NCBI RefSeq assembly: GCF_024129865.1
Contig: NZ_JAMYFE010000060.1
Coordinates: forward strand, 124,001 to 188,000
Length of the DNA: 64,000 nucleotides
Origin: Stieleria tagensis
Lineage (GTDB): Bacteria; Planctomycetota; Planctomycetia; Pirellulales; Pirellulaceae
Direction: 5' to 3'
Position numbers and translations under genes: made by a program. The notes under the pieces are model-generated. The model ran no database searches. It saw nothing but the letters and a program-made list of their open reading frames with translations, and had not been told where the DNA came from. Shown here one piece after another: positions 1-9,622 of this stretch (its first letter is position 1; every line of letters starts with the position of its first letter).

Positions 1-129
1 ACGCGGTTTGCCGGCTTTCTGTTACGATCCCTCTCGGATCTAGATGCCGGCGGACCATCCGATCCTGGTCTCGAAGTTGAATTCGTCTTATCTGTAAAAA
101 CGCCCGATGCCAGTTCGAAACCCAGCTGA
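1..129 (+). CDS. Possible C-terminal end of an unidentified gene (5' end outside window)
   Basis: Frame 1 is open from the first base to a TGA at 127-129 and would encode 42 residues ending in VKTPDASSKPS. The composition is ordinary for a bacterial protein end (FLLRSLSDLDAGG, then GLEVEFVLSV). It would overlap the first ATG of the following desaturase gene by 23 bases, or end 10 bases before that gene's second ATG. No family can be recognised from so short a piece, and the open frame may be chance. Confidence 0.35.
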   Translation, partial: TRFAGFLLRSLSDLDAGGPSDPGLEVEFVLSVKTPDASSKPS

Positions 130-1057
130 CTACCGATCCATGCTGTGGGTCGCGATTGCGATCACACTCGTTGTTGTCCAATATTGTCGTCCGGATTGGA
201 TTTGGTTTCTGTGCCCGGTCAGCTGCTATGTGGCAATCGCTTGTGGCACGATCGCTCACAATCACGCCCACCGTGCGACATTCAGCAACCAGCGCTGGAA
301 CAATGTCTTTGGGCATCTGCTGACGATCTTTTACGGCTACCCGACATTGATGTGGGTACCAACGCACAACTTAAATCACCACAAATTTGTGAATCGTCCG
401 GGTGACGAAACGGCGACATGGCGGTATACGAACAAACACTCGTTATGGGTTGCTTTGACGTATCCGTTCGTGTCGGGATATTTCCAAAGCATCCCCATTC
501 GCAACTACATCGATCGCGCTAAACTTCGAAAACCAAAACTGTATTCACGGATTCGGTTTCAATATGCGTTCTGGATCGGCTCCTACGCGGGGCTGGGAAT
601 ATTGGCCGCGTGTTTGTACCACCGACAACAAACCGGTTTGGGATTGTATGTCTGGGGACTGTCAGTGATTCTGCCCGCGATATGCTCGTCGACCATCATC
701 ATGTTTTTCAACTTCATCCAGCACGTGCACACCGATGCCTGGTCCGAGCATGATCATTCGCGAAATTTCACCGGAAAGTGGTTTAATTTCCTGTTCTTCA
801 ACAATGGCTATCACACCGTTCATCACGACAATCCGGGGATGCATTGGAGCAAACTGCCACAAGTGCATGCGGCGGCCAGCGATTCCATTGACCCGCAACT
901 GAACGAACGAAACCTGATTTGGTTCCTGATGCGTCAGTACGTGTTGTCACTGGTCTTTCCCAGTTTGGGGACCAGTCAAATCGGTTCCGTTCCGAGCAAC
1001 ACGCCTGCAGCCTCCGAAAGCATGCCCGGGTTAGAAGTTGCCGAAGCCGGTCACTAG
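107..1057 (+). CDS. Membrane fatty-acid desaturase family protein
   Basis: A 316-residue integral membrane protein with the three histidine boxes of di-iron desaturases and hydroxylases. Box 1 is HNHAH (residues 51-55), box 2 is HNLNHH (87-92), and box 3 is the HTVHHDNPGMHW segment near residues 239-250. Hydrophobic segments surround the boxes (roughly 12-50, 160-180 and 187-207). The family inserts double bonds, or hydroxyl groups, into acyl chains using oxygen and an electron donor at the cytoplasmic membrane; the substrate cannot be read from sequence. The first ATG is at 107. An ATG at 140 (MLWVAIAITL) is also plausible because it would avoid overlap with the possible upstream gene. No partner ferredoxin or reductase gene is adjacent. 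Confidence 0.85.
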   Translation: MPVRNPADYRSMLWVAIAITLVVVQYCRPDWIWFLCPVSCYVAIACGTIAHNHAHRATFSNQRWNNVFGHLLTIFYGYPTLMWVPTHNLNHHKFVNRPGDETATWRYTNKHSLWVALTYPFVSGYFQSIPIRNYIDRAKLRKPKLYSRIRFQYAFWIGSYAGLGILAACLYHRQQTGLGLYVWGLSVILPAICSSTIIMFFNFIQHVHTDAWSEHDHSRNFTGKWFNFLFFNNGYHTVHHDNPGMHWSKLPQVHAAASDSIDPQLNERNLIWFLMRQYVLSLVFPSLGTSQIGSVPSNTPAASESMPGLEVAEAGH

Positions 1058-1369
1058 TCGGCGCCGGATTCCTGATTGGGCTCCGGAAATCCGTGTTATC
1101 TCTTGCCTACGCCACATCCGCTGGCGCTGACCGGTCACGCCGACAATGGCGACCGAAGTCCCCTTAGCAAGACTCTTACTGTACAGAATCTTACATTTTC
1201 TTGATTTGGCACTCGTCAAATTGTTGAGATCTGTCGGGGAGGTGCGTTACCATCACCCCCACACCAGTGCAGTAACAGATCCCCATCGTAATGATGGCAG
1301 ATCGGCACCTTCTGCCCTGGTCTTTTCTGGAAAACGCATCTTCAAGGTTCTCTCACCGGGCAGACGACT
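1058..1369. other. Intergenic region, 312 bp
   Basis: This stretch separates the desaturase from the giant surface-protein gene. It probably carries the promoter of the giant gene, but I could not find a convincing -35/-10 or -24/-12 pair. A TTGGCACTCGTC segment near 1206 has the GG half of a sigma-54 site without the matching GC at the required spacing. No clear hairpin terminator is visible, and short open frames here look random. Confidence 0.5.
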
Positions 1370-4300
1370 ATGACCAGCCGTTTCAAATTTCGGTCAAAAA
1401 AGCCAAGCCGCCGACGAATCAACCAGGCCCCCAGACGTCGCCGGCAGGTCCTAGAAACACTTGAAGACCGGCGGCTGCTCGCCGTGGTCTGGGACCGGGT
1501 CGGCCCGAGTGGTGGATTGATGTTCGAAGCATCGGTGGCCGGTGAGGTCGGCGCAGCGACTCCTCTGTTCGCAGATGATTTTGAATCTGGCGGATTGGGT
1601 CCGTCCTGGTCAACGTACTCTTCAACCCCCAATGGTCGCGTTGGCGTGAGTGATTTGCTGGGCACACCGGCACAAAGCGGCGACTCTCATTTGGCGATGG
1701 ACGTCTCGGTCTCTGGGCCCTTCAATTTGAACGAAGCCATTTTAACGCTGGATCTTTCCAATCACACCCAAGCAGATTTGGAGTTCTCGCACAAATCCGT
1801 GGGTGACGAAACCAATCCATTGCCAGCGGTCTTCTCAGGCAGTTTCAACGGCGACGGAGTTTCGATCAGCGACGATGGAAACACTTGGCACACTCTTGTC
1901 AGTCTCAATAGTGCGAACTCACCCAACGGTGTTTACACAACGTTCCAGTTCGATCTCGATTCGCAAGCTGCCGCCGCTGGGATTGCGCTGGGATCAAATT
2001 TTCAAATCAAGTTTCAGCAATACGATAACTTCGGTTTCAATTCAGACGGTCGAGCCTTTGATGACATCCTGGTGACAACGCCGGGACCACTGTCCGATGC
2101 CACGGCCGTCTACTTGGAATCAGACCAAACCTTGACTCTCGCTGCCCGTCCGCTTGACGACTCGGCGACGTTGACGGCGACGGTTCGCGATCCTAATAAC
2201 GCGGTCATTGCCAACGTGACTGCGGCGGGTCCCGGTGAAACGCTAGAGATTCAATCGCTGGGCGTTCCAATCGAAGGTGACTATGGGGTTGAAATCACCG
2301 CCGACGTGGCAGCCGACTACGACCTAGCGCTGTATCGAAATGCATCGGTGGAGGTATTCGACAACGCCGACGGCCTGGAACAAGATGCATCGGGATCGTT
2401 CATCAATCTGGGATCGGGTCGATTCGGAATCTTGGGACAGTTTGATACCGACGAAGCGACTGGCAGAACGCCTGCTGCCGAACCCGCAACGATCGATCCC
2501 GCCGCAACCGTTGGCAGCGAATCGCCTGCATCCACACCGGACCTGTATGGCGATCCAGGTGAACCAGGCCGGTTCCCAGAGGGGACCAATGCCCCGGTCC
2601 AACAGTCGCCCAACGAATTGTTGATCAACGGCAGTTTTGAAACGGGCGATTTCACCGGTTGGTCGACTGCAACAACCGCTAGTCCTTTCCGGCCATGGGC
2701 AGTTGATACCGCTGCGACCGGCGGTGGATTTGGGATGCTTCAAACTCAACCACAGGACGGTGCCTATGTTGCTTGGAACGGGTTCGATGGCAATGGCCCG
2801 ATGCAGTTTCATCTGTACCAAGATGTCACGATACCAAGCGACTCGGACGCCACGCTGCATTGGATGGATCGAGTGCAATGGAACTTCACTCTTGGCGGCA
2901 CCGTCACCACGCCTCGTTTATACGATGTAGAACTCCACGACCCGGTGACGGGAACGGTATTGGAAACCCTGTATTCATTCTCGACCGGCACCCAAGCAAC
3001 CGATCCGACCGGCAATACAAATTGGCAAACCCACGCCGTCGATGTCTCGGCCTACGCAGGGGACACAGTCCGAATCTTTTTCCGCGAACAGGTCCCACAG
3101 TCTGGAACAGGGCCGGCACAGATTGAGATCGACGGCGTCAGCCTGGCTGTGGATCCGGGCGGATCCGCGGAAACCTTGTATGCCGGCGTCGCCCGTGGGT
3201 CCACGCTCAATCCAGGTGGGGTCCTAATCGTTGATCAAAACACCGGTGCAGGCACGTTGCTGGCGGACCCGATCACGCCCGGCGGAATCACGGGGCTCGA
3301 TTTTGACGGATCCGGTCGTTTATGGGCGTCCAAGATAGACGGCCCGCAGGGAAATCGCACCAGCGAGTTGGTGCAGTTGGATCCAGACACCGGCAGCCTG
3401 CTGTCAGCGATCCCGATCACTCGCAATGGGGTTCCGATCAGCATTGGCGATTTAGCAATCCAACCCGGCACGGATTTGGTTTTCGGGACCCATTCCAATG
3501 CCGACAGCACCTCATTCCCAAATGGCGAACTGTACACGATTGACCGTTCGACAGGCGTTGCCAGTCTGGTCGGCAACACGCAACAGAACCGCAGTGGTGG
3601 CATCGGTTTCGCGCCCGATGGAACGCTGTACTTGGCGGAGTTCAACCAGCTGCACACGCTTAGCCTTAGCACCGGTGCGCCACTGACCACCATCAGCACC
3701 AGTTTTGACGGTCACGAAGGGCTGGCGGTCCGGCCGAGTGACGGCATGCTGTTTACATCGCAAGCGCGTGCCGCCGACGGCAATCAAGCGATTTGGACCA
3801 TCGATCCAGTCACCGGCATCTCGACTCTGGTCGGCCAGACGGGTGTGGGCGGCCCCAGTGACTTGGCGTTTCGCGTCCTGGATCCGACCCCCGCCGATGA
3901 AGACGAATATCGATTGGACTTGACCGGCAAATCCGGCGATTCCATCGACATCGCTATGTCCTTCGATCCATCGATTGCAGGCGAACTGTCCACAGACGAC
4001 ATTGTGCTGGAATTGCTGGACATTGACGGCAGCACGGTGCTGGCGAGCGGGTCCATGGGTGCAGAGAACTACGACATCGGTATCGCAGGTTTTCTGGTTC
4101 CGGCCGATGGTGTGTACACACTGCGAGTCGCGTCGGAGCTGTCCGGCCGATACGGCATCGTGATCACTGATCAATTGGTTTTTGATACCGAATCGAACCA
4201 GCCGACCAATTCATCGCTGCGGTCGCTGGATGCCTACCAAGGCGGATTGGGTTTCTTAAGTGAACGGCAACTGGGCGGTGATGTCGACCTGGGGTTGATC

Positions 4301-7300
4301 AACGCATTTGAATCACTGCAATTCGCCACTGACAGCGGATACATTCCGCCGGACCCGATCATCGCCGCCGGCCCAACGTCAGTGGTCACAATGGTCAATA
4401 CGGACATCGCCATTCATGACAAAGTGACCGGAGCCTATCTGGCAAAGGCCGATCTGGATGGCGGCGGAGGTTTTTGGCCAACGAACGACGCGGTGTTCGA
4501 CCCCTGGGTGGCCTTTGATCCCGGCAGCAACCGGTTTTATGCGATCGGAATTGACCGCATCAGGAGCGGCCCCACACGCGGGTCCAGCCGAATGTATTTG
4601 GCGGTGTCGACCGACGCGAATCCGACCAACCTGACAACCGACTGGAACAAGTACGTCCTTGACCGGACGGGAACACACCAGAACACCGGCGGACCGACCT
4701 TTCCCGACTATCCCAAACTGGGGTTTGATGGCGATGCGATCTACATCACGGGCAACGAATTTGGAATCGACGGTGGCGGACTCTCCCACGTCTCGCTGTT
4801 CGCGATTGAAAAGACACCGTTGTTATCGGGTGGACCGATCAACATTCTGTACGACGAGGTGATCAGCGGTTCGTTCGCGATCCATCCGGTCAACAATTAT
4901 GATCCGGGGTCGCCGATGCGTTTTGCCGAGGCCACTGGAAATAACGCAATCCGGTTGCACACGCTGTCCGGCGTCCTGACCGGCGGCACGCGGACAACCC
5001 AATCCGTCTCGGTACCAATCTTCCTGTTTCCCACGGATGTTCCCCAACCGGGCGGCGCACCACTGGATTCGGTCAGTCAGCGGATCATGTCCGGGGTCGT
5101 GCGCGATGGATCACTATGGACAGGTCACGCAATTCAGGATCCGGCGGTGGACAACGAAACCGTGATGCGGTGGTACCAATTCGATGTCAGCGGCCCGGTC
5201 CCCAGCCTAGTCCAACATGGCAACGTCGACCCTGGTCCGGGGCTGCATACCTGGATGGGACACGTCAACGTCGATGCCGACGGCGACATGGGCATCGCGT
5301 TCTCGATGGCCGGCCCCACTCAGTTTGCCAGTATCGGTTACACCGGCCGCTTGGCGACCGACCCGCTGGGAACGACTCGACCGGTCGAAACCGCCCGCAG
5401 TGGCGAAGCAGCGTACAACCGATTCGACGGCATCGGCCGCAACCGCTGGGGCGACTACAGCGGTTTAGCCATCGACCCCGATGGCGAAACATTTTGGTTG
5501 TACAACGAGTATGCCACCGCAGGCGACAATTGGAATACGTTCGTTGGTTCGTTCCAGGTCGAAGCCGGTGTCGGAACCGACAGGGACGTGGACACCTATC
5601 AGATCACGCTTTCCTCGGGCCAACCAATTCAGCTCGCCACACGCACCCCGTATGACAGTCCGGTCGACGGCTTAAATCAATTGGATCCGTCGCTCGAAAT
5701 TCTTGATCCCCATGGCAACTCGGTTGCGTTCGATTCCAACAGTGCAGCTGACGGAAAAAATGCGCGCATTGACACCTTCACCGCGGTCACCTCAGGCGTC
5801 TACCAAGTCATCGTCGCCAGTGAAACCGACGGCAATGGTGAATACGTCTTGGATGTCAACTGGGCGCCGCAGCAAGGTGCAACGTTTCTAAGTGCGAACG
5901 AAATTTTCGAGCACGAATCGATTTCACTGGTGGGCTCCTATCAAGATCGTGACCTGGATGATTCACACTCGGTGGTCATTGACTGGGACGACCCCAATGC
6001 TGCGAATTCCACGTTTGCTGTGCCAGCGATTCACTCGTTGTCGATCGGGGATACATTTGCATCATCCAGTGACGACGCCCAATTGCAAATCACTGCGTTG
6101 GATCATGCAATCGGCAGCGTTCACTACACGGTGACGGAACATCAGTATCTAGATGATGGAACGGCACCCGGCAACGCAACCACCGAAGACACCAGTACGG
6201 TCTCCGTGACAGTGACGGACCTGGGTGGACTGGTGGCGGACACGATCGACAGCCAGCTAATCGTCAACGGAGACTTTGAAACCGGTGACTTCAGTGGTTG
6301 GACGGTGACCAGCACAGGTGGCGGAAATTGGTTGATCAACGATGGTACATTGGTTCCGCCAGGGCCAGCCACTGAACTCCCACCCATCGAAGGTGCCTTT
6401 GATGCCATCTCGACCCAAAATGGGCCTGGCGTCAATATTTTATCGGAACCCATATTGGTACCGAATTCGGTGACATCGGCCACCTTAAGCTGGTCCGACC
6501 GAATTCGAAATTATGCGACTGCGGGGTTTGTCGAACCAGGTCAAGAGTGGCGGGCCCTGGTCATGGACACCTCCGGCAATCTGATCCAAGAAGTCTATTC
6601 GACTCAACCCGGTGATCCCCTTTCACAGTTGGAACCGAACAACAGATCATTTGACCTGACCTCGCTGTTGCAGACACTGACCGGCCAGACGATTCAAATC
6701 AGTTTTCAACAACAGGACAGTCTGGGTTACATGAACGTCAGCTTGGACAATGTTCAACTACACGTTTCATCGTCTCCCAGTGTTCGGATCAAGAACATTG
6801 CCCCGATGCTGCGAGTGGATCCGGCCGAGTCCATCAGTGAGAATTCAGCGGCGGTGCTCAGCGGTACGTTGACCGACCTGGGATCGCTGGATGAACATCG
6901 CCTATCGATCAACTGGGGTGATCCGAACCAGACGGATGTTGCGACGTTTTTGATTCCAGCGGCGGCCTCCTTGTCTGTTGGCGACACGCTTTCGTCGGTT
7001 TCCGAATCGGATGTCCTAAGTGTCACGGGGATCGATCTGACGACTGGCGAACTTCGTTTCGACGTCCGGCACGTTTACGCCGACGATGGCTTGGCGCCGG
7101 GAAACGGCACTCCGTGGGATGTCTACACGATCAACGCCAGTGTGACCGACGATGACAGCCCTTCGCTGCCCAGCCACTTGATCAGCTTTCGCGACCCGAT
7201 CAACCTGGGTCAAGCGATCAATACCAATCTAAATGATGGCGGTCCGACACTCTCAGCGGACGGGCGACAGATGTACTTTCATGCGAATCGACCTGACGGT

Positions 7301-9025
7301 TCCGGAGCATTGGATTTGTACGTCGCAACGCGTGAGCAACTCACGGATCCGTTTGCTGCGCCGTCGAACCTGGGGCCTGCCATCAACAGCCCCAGTCTTG
7401 AAACCGCTCCCAGCCTTTCGCAAGATGGTTTGTCGCTCTACTTTTCGTCCAACCGGCCTGGGGGAGAAGGATTCTATGACCTGTACGTCTCCCATCGTGC
7501 TTCCATCGATGATTCATTTGGGGCTCCGATCAATCTCTCCTCAGGTGTCAATTCCGGGTTGTCCGAATTTGCTCCAGCGATCTCGGCCGATGGGTTGACG
7601 CTGTTCTTCCAACGCCGAAATGACCCGAGCGGCTTCGGCGGCGATGACCTTTGGATGGCTACTCGACCATCGACCACCGAAATGTTTGGATCAGCCGTTA
7701 ATCTGGGATCGGCGATCAACACGCAAGCATTTGAAGGTGGTCCCGTTCTCACTGCAGATTCACTCGCCCTCTACTTCAGTTCGAACCGACCGGGAGGATC
7801 GGGGCAATTAGATCTGTACGTCTCCACACGCACCACCATCGATGATGCGTTTGGAACGCCCACGGTTTTGACCGTTCCCGTCAATTCGACACTCTTGGAA
7901 TTCAACGCCGAACCGGGCCCCGATGGGCTGTACTTCCATTCCAATCGCCCCGGCGGCGAAGGTCAGATTGATCTTTGGTTTGCCGGCTATGCGGGACAGA
8001 CAACGGTCCGAGTCAACAATCTGGCACCCGAAATTGAATCTCTCTCCGTGAGCGCGGTGGAGAGCAACAAAGCCACTGTGGCAGAAAACGTCGTTGTGTC
8101 AGCGACCTTCCGCGATGCCGGTCGATTGGATCGCCATCAGGTCGCGATCGGCTGGGATGACACATCCAACCCGTCGGTGTTTGATCTGGACGCGACAGCC
8201 GACCTCTCGGCCGGCGATACGTTTGTCGCGATCGACGGTGCCGTGTTGACGATCACCAATGTGGACGCCCTTTCAGGAAGCGTCGGATTTGAAGTCACTC
8301 ACCAGTTTGCCACCGGAGGGATCTTTGAACTCTCGATGATGATCAGCGATGACGATTCGGGGACAGCCGAGGCCAATGCGCAAGCTTGGGTGACAGGACT
8401 GAGGGTCAACAACGGAGTGTTACAGATCATCGGGTCCAACACCCACGACCAGGTCTCGATCGACCAGACGGAAGATGGAATGCTAAAAGTCCATGCGAGC
8501 TTCTTGGCGTCTGGCAACTTTGAAACATTTGATGTGTCAACGGTTGAAAAAATCATCGGCTACCTTTGTGAAGGCGATGATCACTTCACGATGGCAGGCA
8601 ACATTGCGATCCCAACCGTGGTGCACGGTGGCGGCGGCGATGACCACCTAAAGGGCGGTCGCGCATCGGTGCTGTTAGGGGACGACGGTGACGACACGCT
8701 AATCGGTGGCTCCGGCCAAGACCTCTTGATTGGTGGAACGGGATCGGACCGGTTGGTCGGTAGCAGCGGTAACGACGTGTTGGTCGGAGGCAGTTCCAAC
8801 CTGGACGATGACGAAGACGATGCACTCTTCAATTTGCTGGCCGAATGGATATCGGATGCTTCCTATCAAGACCGTGTCCAGACCATCGATGAATTGTTGA
8901 CGGTCGATGACGACAACCAGTCTGACAAACTGACAGGAAGTTCTGGGGAGGACCTGTTCTTTGATGGCCTGGGCGACCAACTGACGGATGTCAAAACCAA
9001 AAAGTCGGTGGAAGTGGTGCTTTAA
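1370..9025 (+). CDS. Giant LEPR-XLL-type multidomain surface/secreted protein
   Basis: A 2551-residue protein. The N-terminus is very basic and followed by LETLEDRRLLA (residues 28-38), the planctomycete LEPR-XLL motif found at the start of giant extracellular proteins. Approximate domain order: jelly-roll/MAM-like segment (65-240); PPC-like beta domain (240-355); carbohydrate-binding-like module starting NGSFETGDFTGW (411-600); beta-propeller-like segment (600-840); PPC domain (843-945); a second large propeller-like region (960-1400); PPC domain (1405-1500); PKD/cadherin-like domain (1505-1620); a second NGDFETGDFSGW module (1630-1800); PKD-like domain (1815-1940); five WD40-like PD40 repeats with SADG..YF.SNRPGG signatures (1943-2207); another PKD-like domain (2210-2330); and RTX-type GG.G.D.L calcium-binding repeats (2417-2477). 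No catalytic motif was recognised. A structural, adhesive or glycan-binding role at the cell surface is inference. A hairpin follows the stop codon. Confidence 0.9.
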   Translation: MTSRFKFRSKKPSRRRINQAPRRRRQVLETLEDRRLLAVVWDRVGPSGGLMFEASVAGEVGAATPLFADDFESGGLGPSWSTYSSTPNGRVGVSDLLGTPAQSGDSHLAMDVSVSGPFNLNEAILTLDLSNHTQADLEFSHKSVGDETNPLPAVFSGSFNGDGVSISDDGNTWHTLVSLNSANSPNGVYTTFQFDLDSQAAAAGIALGSNFQIKFQQYDNFGFNSDGRAFDDILVTTPGPLSDATAVYLESDQTLTLAARPLDDSATLTATVRDPNNAVIANVTAAGPGETLEIQSLGVPIEGDYGVEITADVAADYDLALYRNASVEVFDNADGLEQDASGSFINLGSGRFGILGQFDTDEATGRTPAAEPATIDPAATVGSESPASTPDLYGDPGEPGRFPEGTNAPVQQSPNELLINGSFETGDFTGWSTATTASPFRPWAVDTAATGGGFGMLQTQPQDGAYVAWNGFDGNGPMQFHLYQDVTIPSDSDATLHWMDRVQWNFTLGGTVTTPRLYDVELHDPVTGTVLETLYSFSTGTQATDPTGNTNWQTHAVDVSAYAGDTVRIFFREQVPQSGTGPAQIEIDGVSLAVDPGGSAETLYAGVARGSTLNPGGVLIVDQNTGAGTLLADPITPGGITGLDFDGSGRLWASKIDGPQGNRTSELVQLDPDTGSLLSAIPITRNGVPISIGDLAIQPGTDLVFGTHSNADSTSFPNGELYTIDRSTGVASLVGNTQQNRSGGIGFAPDGTLYLAEFNQLHTLSLSTGAPLTTISTSFDGHEGLAVRPSDGMLFTSQARAADGNQAIWTIDPVTGISTLVGQTGVGGPSDLAFRVLDPTPADEDEYRLDLTGKSGDSIDIAMSFDPSIAGELSTDDIVLELLDIDGSTVLASGSMGAENYDIGIAGFLVPADGVYTLRVASELSGRYGIVITDQLVFDTESNQPTNSSLRSLDAYQGGLGFLSERQLGGDVDLGLINAFESLQFATDSGYIPPDPIIAAGPTSVVTMVNTDIAIHDKVTGAYLAKADLDGGGGFWPTNDAVFDPWVAFDPGSNRFYAIGIDRIRSGPTRGSSRMYLAVSTDANPTNLTTDWNKYVLDRTGTHQNTGGPTFPDYPKLGFDGDAIYITGNEFGIDGGGLSHVSLFAIEKTPLLSGGPINILYDEVISGSFAIHPVNNYDPGSPMRFAEATGNNAIRLHTLSGVLTGGTRTTQSVSVPIFLFPTDVPQPGGAPLDSVSQRIMSGVVRDGSLWTGHAIQDPAVDNETVMRWYQFDVSGPVPSLVQHGNVDPGPGLHTWMGHVNVDADGDMGIAFSMAGPTQFASIGYTGRLATDPLGTTRPVETARSGEAAYNRFDGIGRNRWGDYSGLAIDPDGETFWLYNEYATAGDNWNTFVGSFQVEAGVGTDRDVDTYQITLSSGQPIQLATRTPYDSPVDGLNQLDPSLEILDPHGNSVAFDSNSAADGKNARIDTFTAVTSGVYQVIVASETDGNGEYVLDVNWAPQQGATFLSANEIFEHESISLVGSYQDRDLDDSHSVVIDWDDPNAANSTFAVPAIHSLSIGDTFASSSDDAQLQITALDHAIGSVHYTVTEHQYLDDGTAPGNATTEDTSTVSVTVTDLGGLVADTIDSQLIVNGDFETGDFSGWTVTSTGGGNWLINDGTLVPPGPATELPPIEGAFDAISTQNGPGVNILSEPILVPNSVTSATLSWSDRIRNYATAGFVEPGQEWRALVMDTSGNLIQEVYSTQPGDPLSQLEPNNRSFDLTSLLQTLTGQTIQISFQQQDSLGYMNVSLDNVQLHVSSSPSVRIKNIAPMLRVDPAESISENSAAVLSGTLTDLGSLDEHRLSINWGDPNQTDVATFLIPAAASLSVGDTLSSVSESDVLSVTGIDLTTGELRFDVRHVYADDGLAPGNGTPWDVYTINASVTDDDSPSLPSHLISFRDPINLGQAINTNLNDGGPTLSADGRQMYFHANRPDGSGALDLYVATREQLTDPFAAPSNLGPAINSPSLETAPSLSQDGLSLYFSSNRPGGEGFYDLYVSHRASIDDSFGAPINLSSGVNSGLSEFAPAISADGLTLFFQRRNDPSGFGGDDLWMATRPSTTEMFGSAVNLGSAINTQAFEGGPVLTADSLALYFSSNRPGGSGQLDLYVSTRTTIDDAFGTPTVLTVPVNSTLLEFNAEPGPDGLYFHSNRPGGEGQIDLWFAGYAGQTTVRVNNLAPEIESLSVSAVESNKATVAENVVVSATFRDAGRLDRHQVAIGWDDTSNPSVFDLDATADLSAGDTFVAIDGAVLTITNVDALSGSVGFEVTHQFATGGIFELSMMISDDDSGTAEANAQAWVTGLRVNNGVLQIIGSNTHDQVSIDQTEDGMLKVHASFLASGNFETFDVSTVEKIIGYLCEGDDHFTMAGNIAIPTVVHGGGGDDHLKGGRASVLLGDDGDDTLIGGSGQDLLIGGTGSDRLVGSSGNDVLVGGSSNLDDDEDDALFNLLAEWISDASYQDRVQTIDELLTVDDDNQSDKLTGSSGEDLFFDGLGDQLTDVKTKKSVEVVL

Positions 9026-9056
9026 CGCGGCGGCGATTTAGAAAGGGCTGGTGTGG

Positions 9057-9082
9057 TGTGGCGACCAGAGCCGGTCGCCACA
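9057..9082 (+). terminator. Perfect 10-bp hairpin after the giant gene
   Basis: TGTGGCGACC and GGTCGCCACA pair perfectly around a 6-base loop, 31 bases after the stop codon at 9025. There is no run of T after the stem, so it is either a weak intrinsic terminator or a structure that stabilises the 3' end of the message. Confidence 0.5.
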
Positions 9083-9128
9083 GACGCGCGCCCGCTCGCC
9101 GGCTGCCGCTGGACACCGGGTCTGGATT

Positions 9129-9143
9129 TGGCATAAAAATTGC
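9129..9143 (+). promoter_or_regulatory. Candidate sigma-54 (-24/-12) promoter
   Basis: The sequence TTTGGCATAAAAATTGCCC holds GG at 9130-9131 and GC at 9142-9143, exactly ten bases apart, in a TGGCA-N6-TTGC frame as in RpoN promoters. It lies about 50 bases before the ATG of the lipoprotein gene at 9190. The same pattern occurs upstream of a second small lipoprotein gene (29788-29802). No enhancer-binding site was identified. Confidence 0.5.
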
Positions 9144-9189
9144 CCAATCCCAAAATTGGCAATCACAACCTCTCGCCCACGGACCCCTA

Positions 9190-9579
9190 ATGAACATGAA
9201 CTTCAACGCAACACTGATTGTGGCGCCAGCACTTCTAGCTGTTTCCTTTGTTGCGGGTTGTACCGACAATTCCCAGCCGAAGACGTTGCGGGAAAAAGCC
9301 GAACAGGCTCAGCAAGACCTCGCGGAAGCGCGTGAGGACGCCGCCGAGATGATCAGCGACGCCGAAGTCGACGCGGTGGACATCGTCGCCGATGCGCGCG
9401 ACGAAGCAAAGGAAGGGATTCAACGCGCCACCGAAGACGCCAACGAACTGGTTCGCGATGCCGAGCAGAAACTCGATGAAACACTCGACGCCATCGAGAA
9501 CAAGAATTTGGTTCCGAAAACGACGGATACCGATCAGCCACAGGACGACCATTCAACAACCATTGAAGTCGATGAATGA
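9190..9579 (+). CDS. Small lipoprotein with Ala/Asp/Glu-rich helical repeats
   Basis: A 129-residue protein. The ATG at 9190 was chosen because it gives a lipoprotein signal (MNMNFNATLIVAPALLAVSF) ending in the lipobox VAGC. The open frame extends upstream to 9058, but that would put a non-signal-like peptide in front. The mature part is strongly charged and predicted helical, with heptad or 11-mer-like repetition of units such as AEQAQQDLAEAREDAAEM and DAEVDAVDIVADARDEA. This resembles coiled-coil or LEA-like envelope proteins. The tail is acidic and polar. It sits between a hairpin-terminated gene and a convergent gene, so it is probably transcribed alone, perhaps from the sigma-54-like site at 9129. 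No domain family or function is recognised. Confidence 0.8.
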   Translation: MNMNFNATLIVAPALLAVSFVAGCTDNSQPKTLREKAEQAQQDLAEAREDAAEMISDAEVDAVDIVADARDEAKEGIQRATEDANELVRDAEQKLDETLDAIENKNLVPKTTDTDQPQDDHSTTIEVDE

Positions 9580-9622
9580 GAGCCGGCGTGAGCGGGCGAC
9601 GCCCGGAAACGGATCGACTGGC

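Noticed and set aside
1200-1225. Possible sigma-54 promoter before the giant gene
   Set aside because: TTGGCACTCGTC has the GG half but lacks a GC at the required spacing of ten bases.
1146-1373. 75-residue open frame between the desaturase and giant-protein genes
   Set aside because: No ribosome-binding site, Arg/His-rich composition and overlap with the giant gene's start; most likely random.
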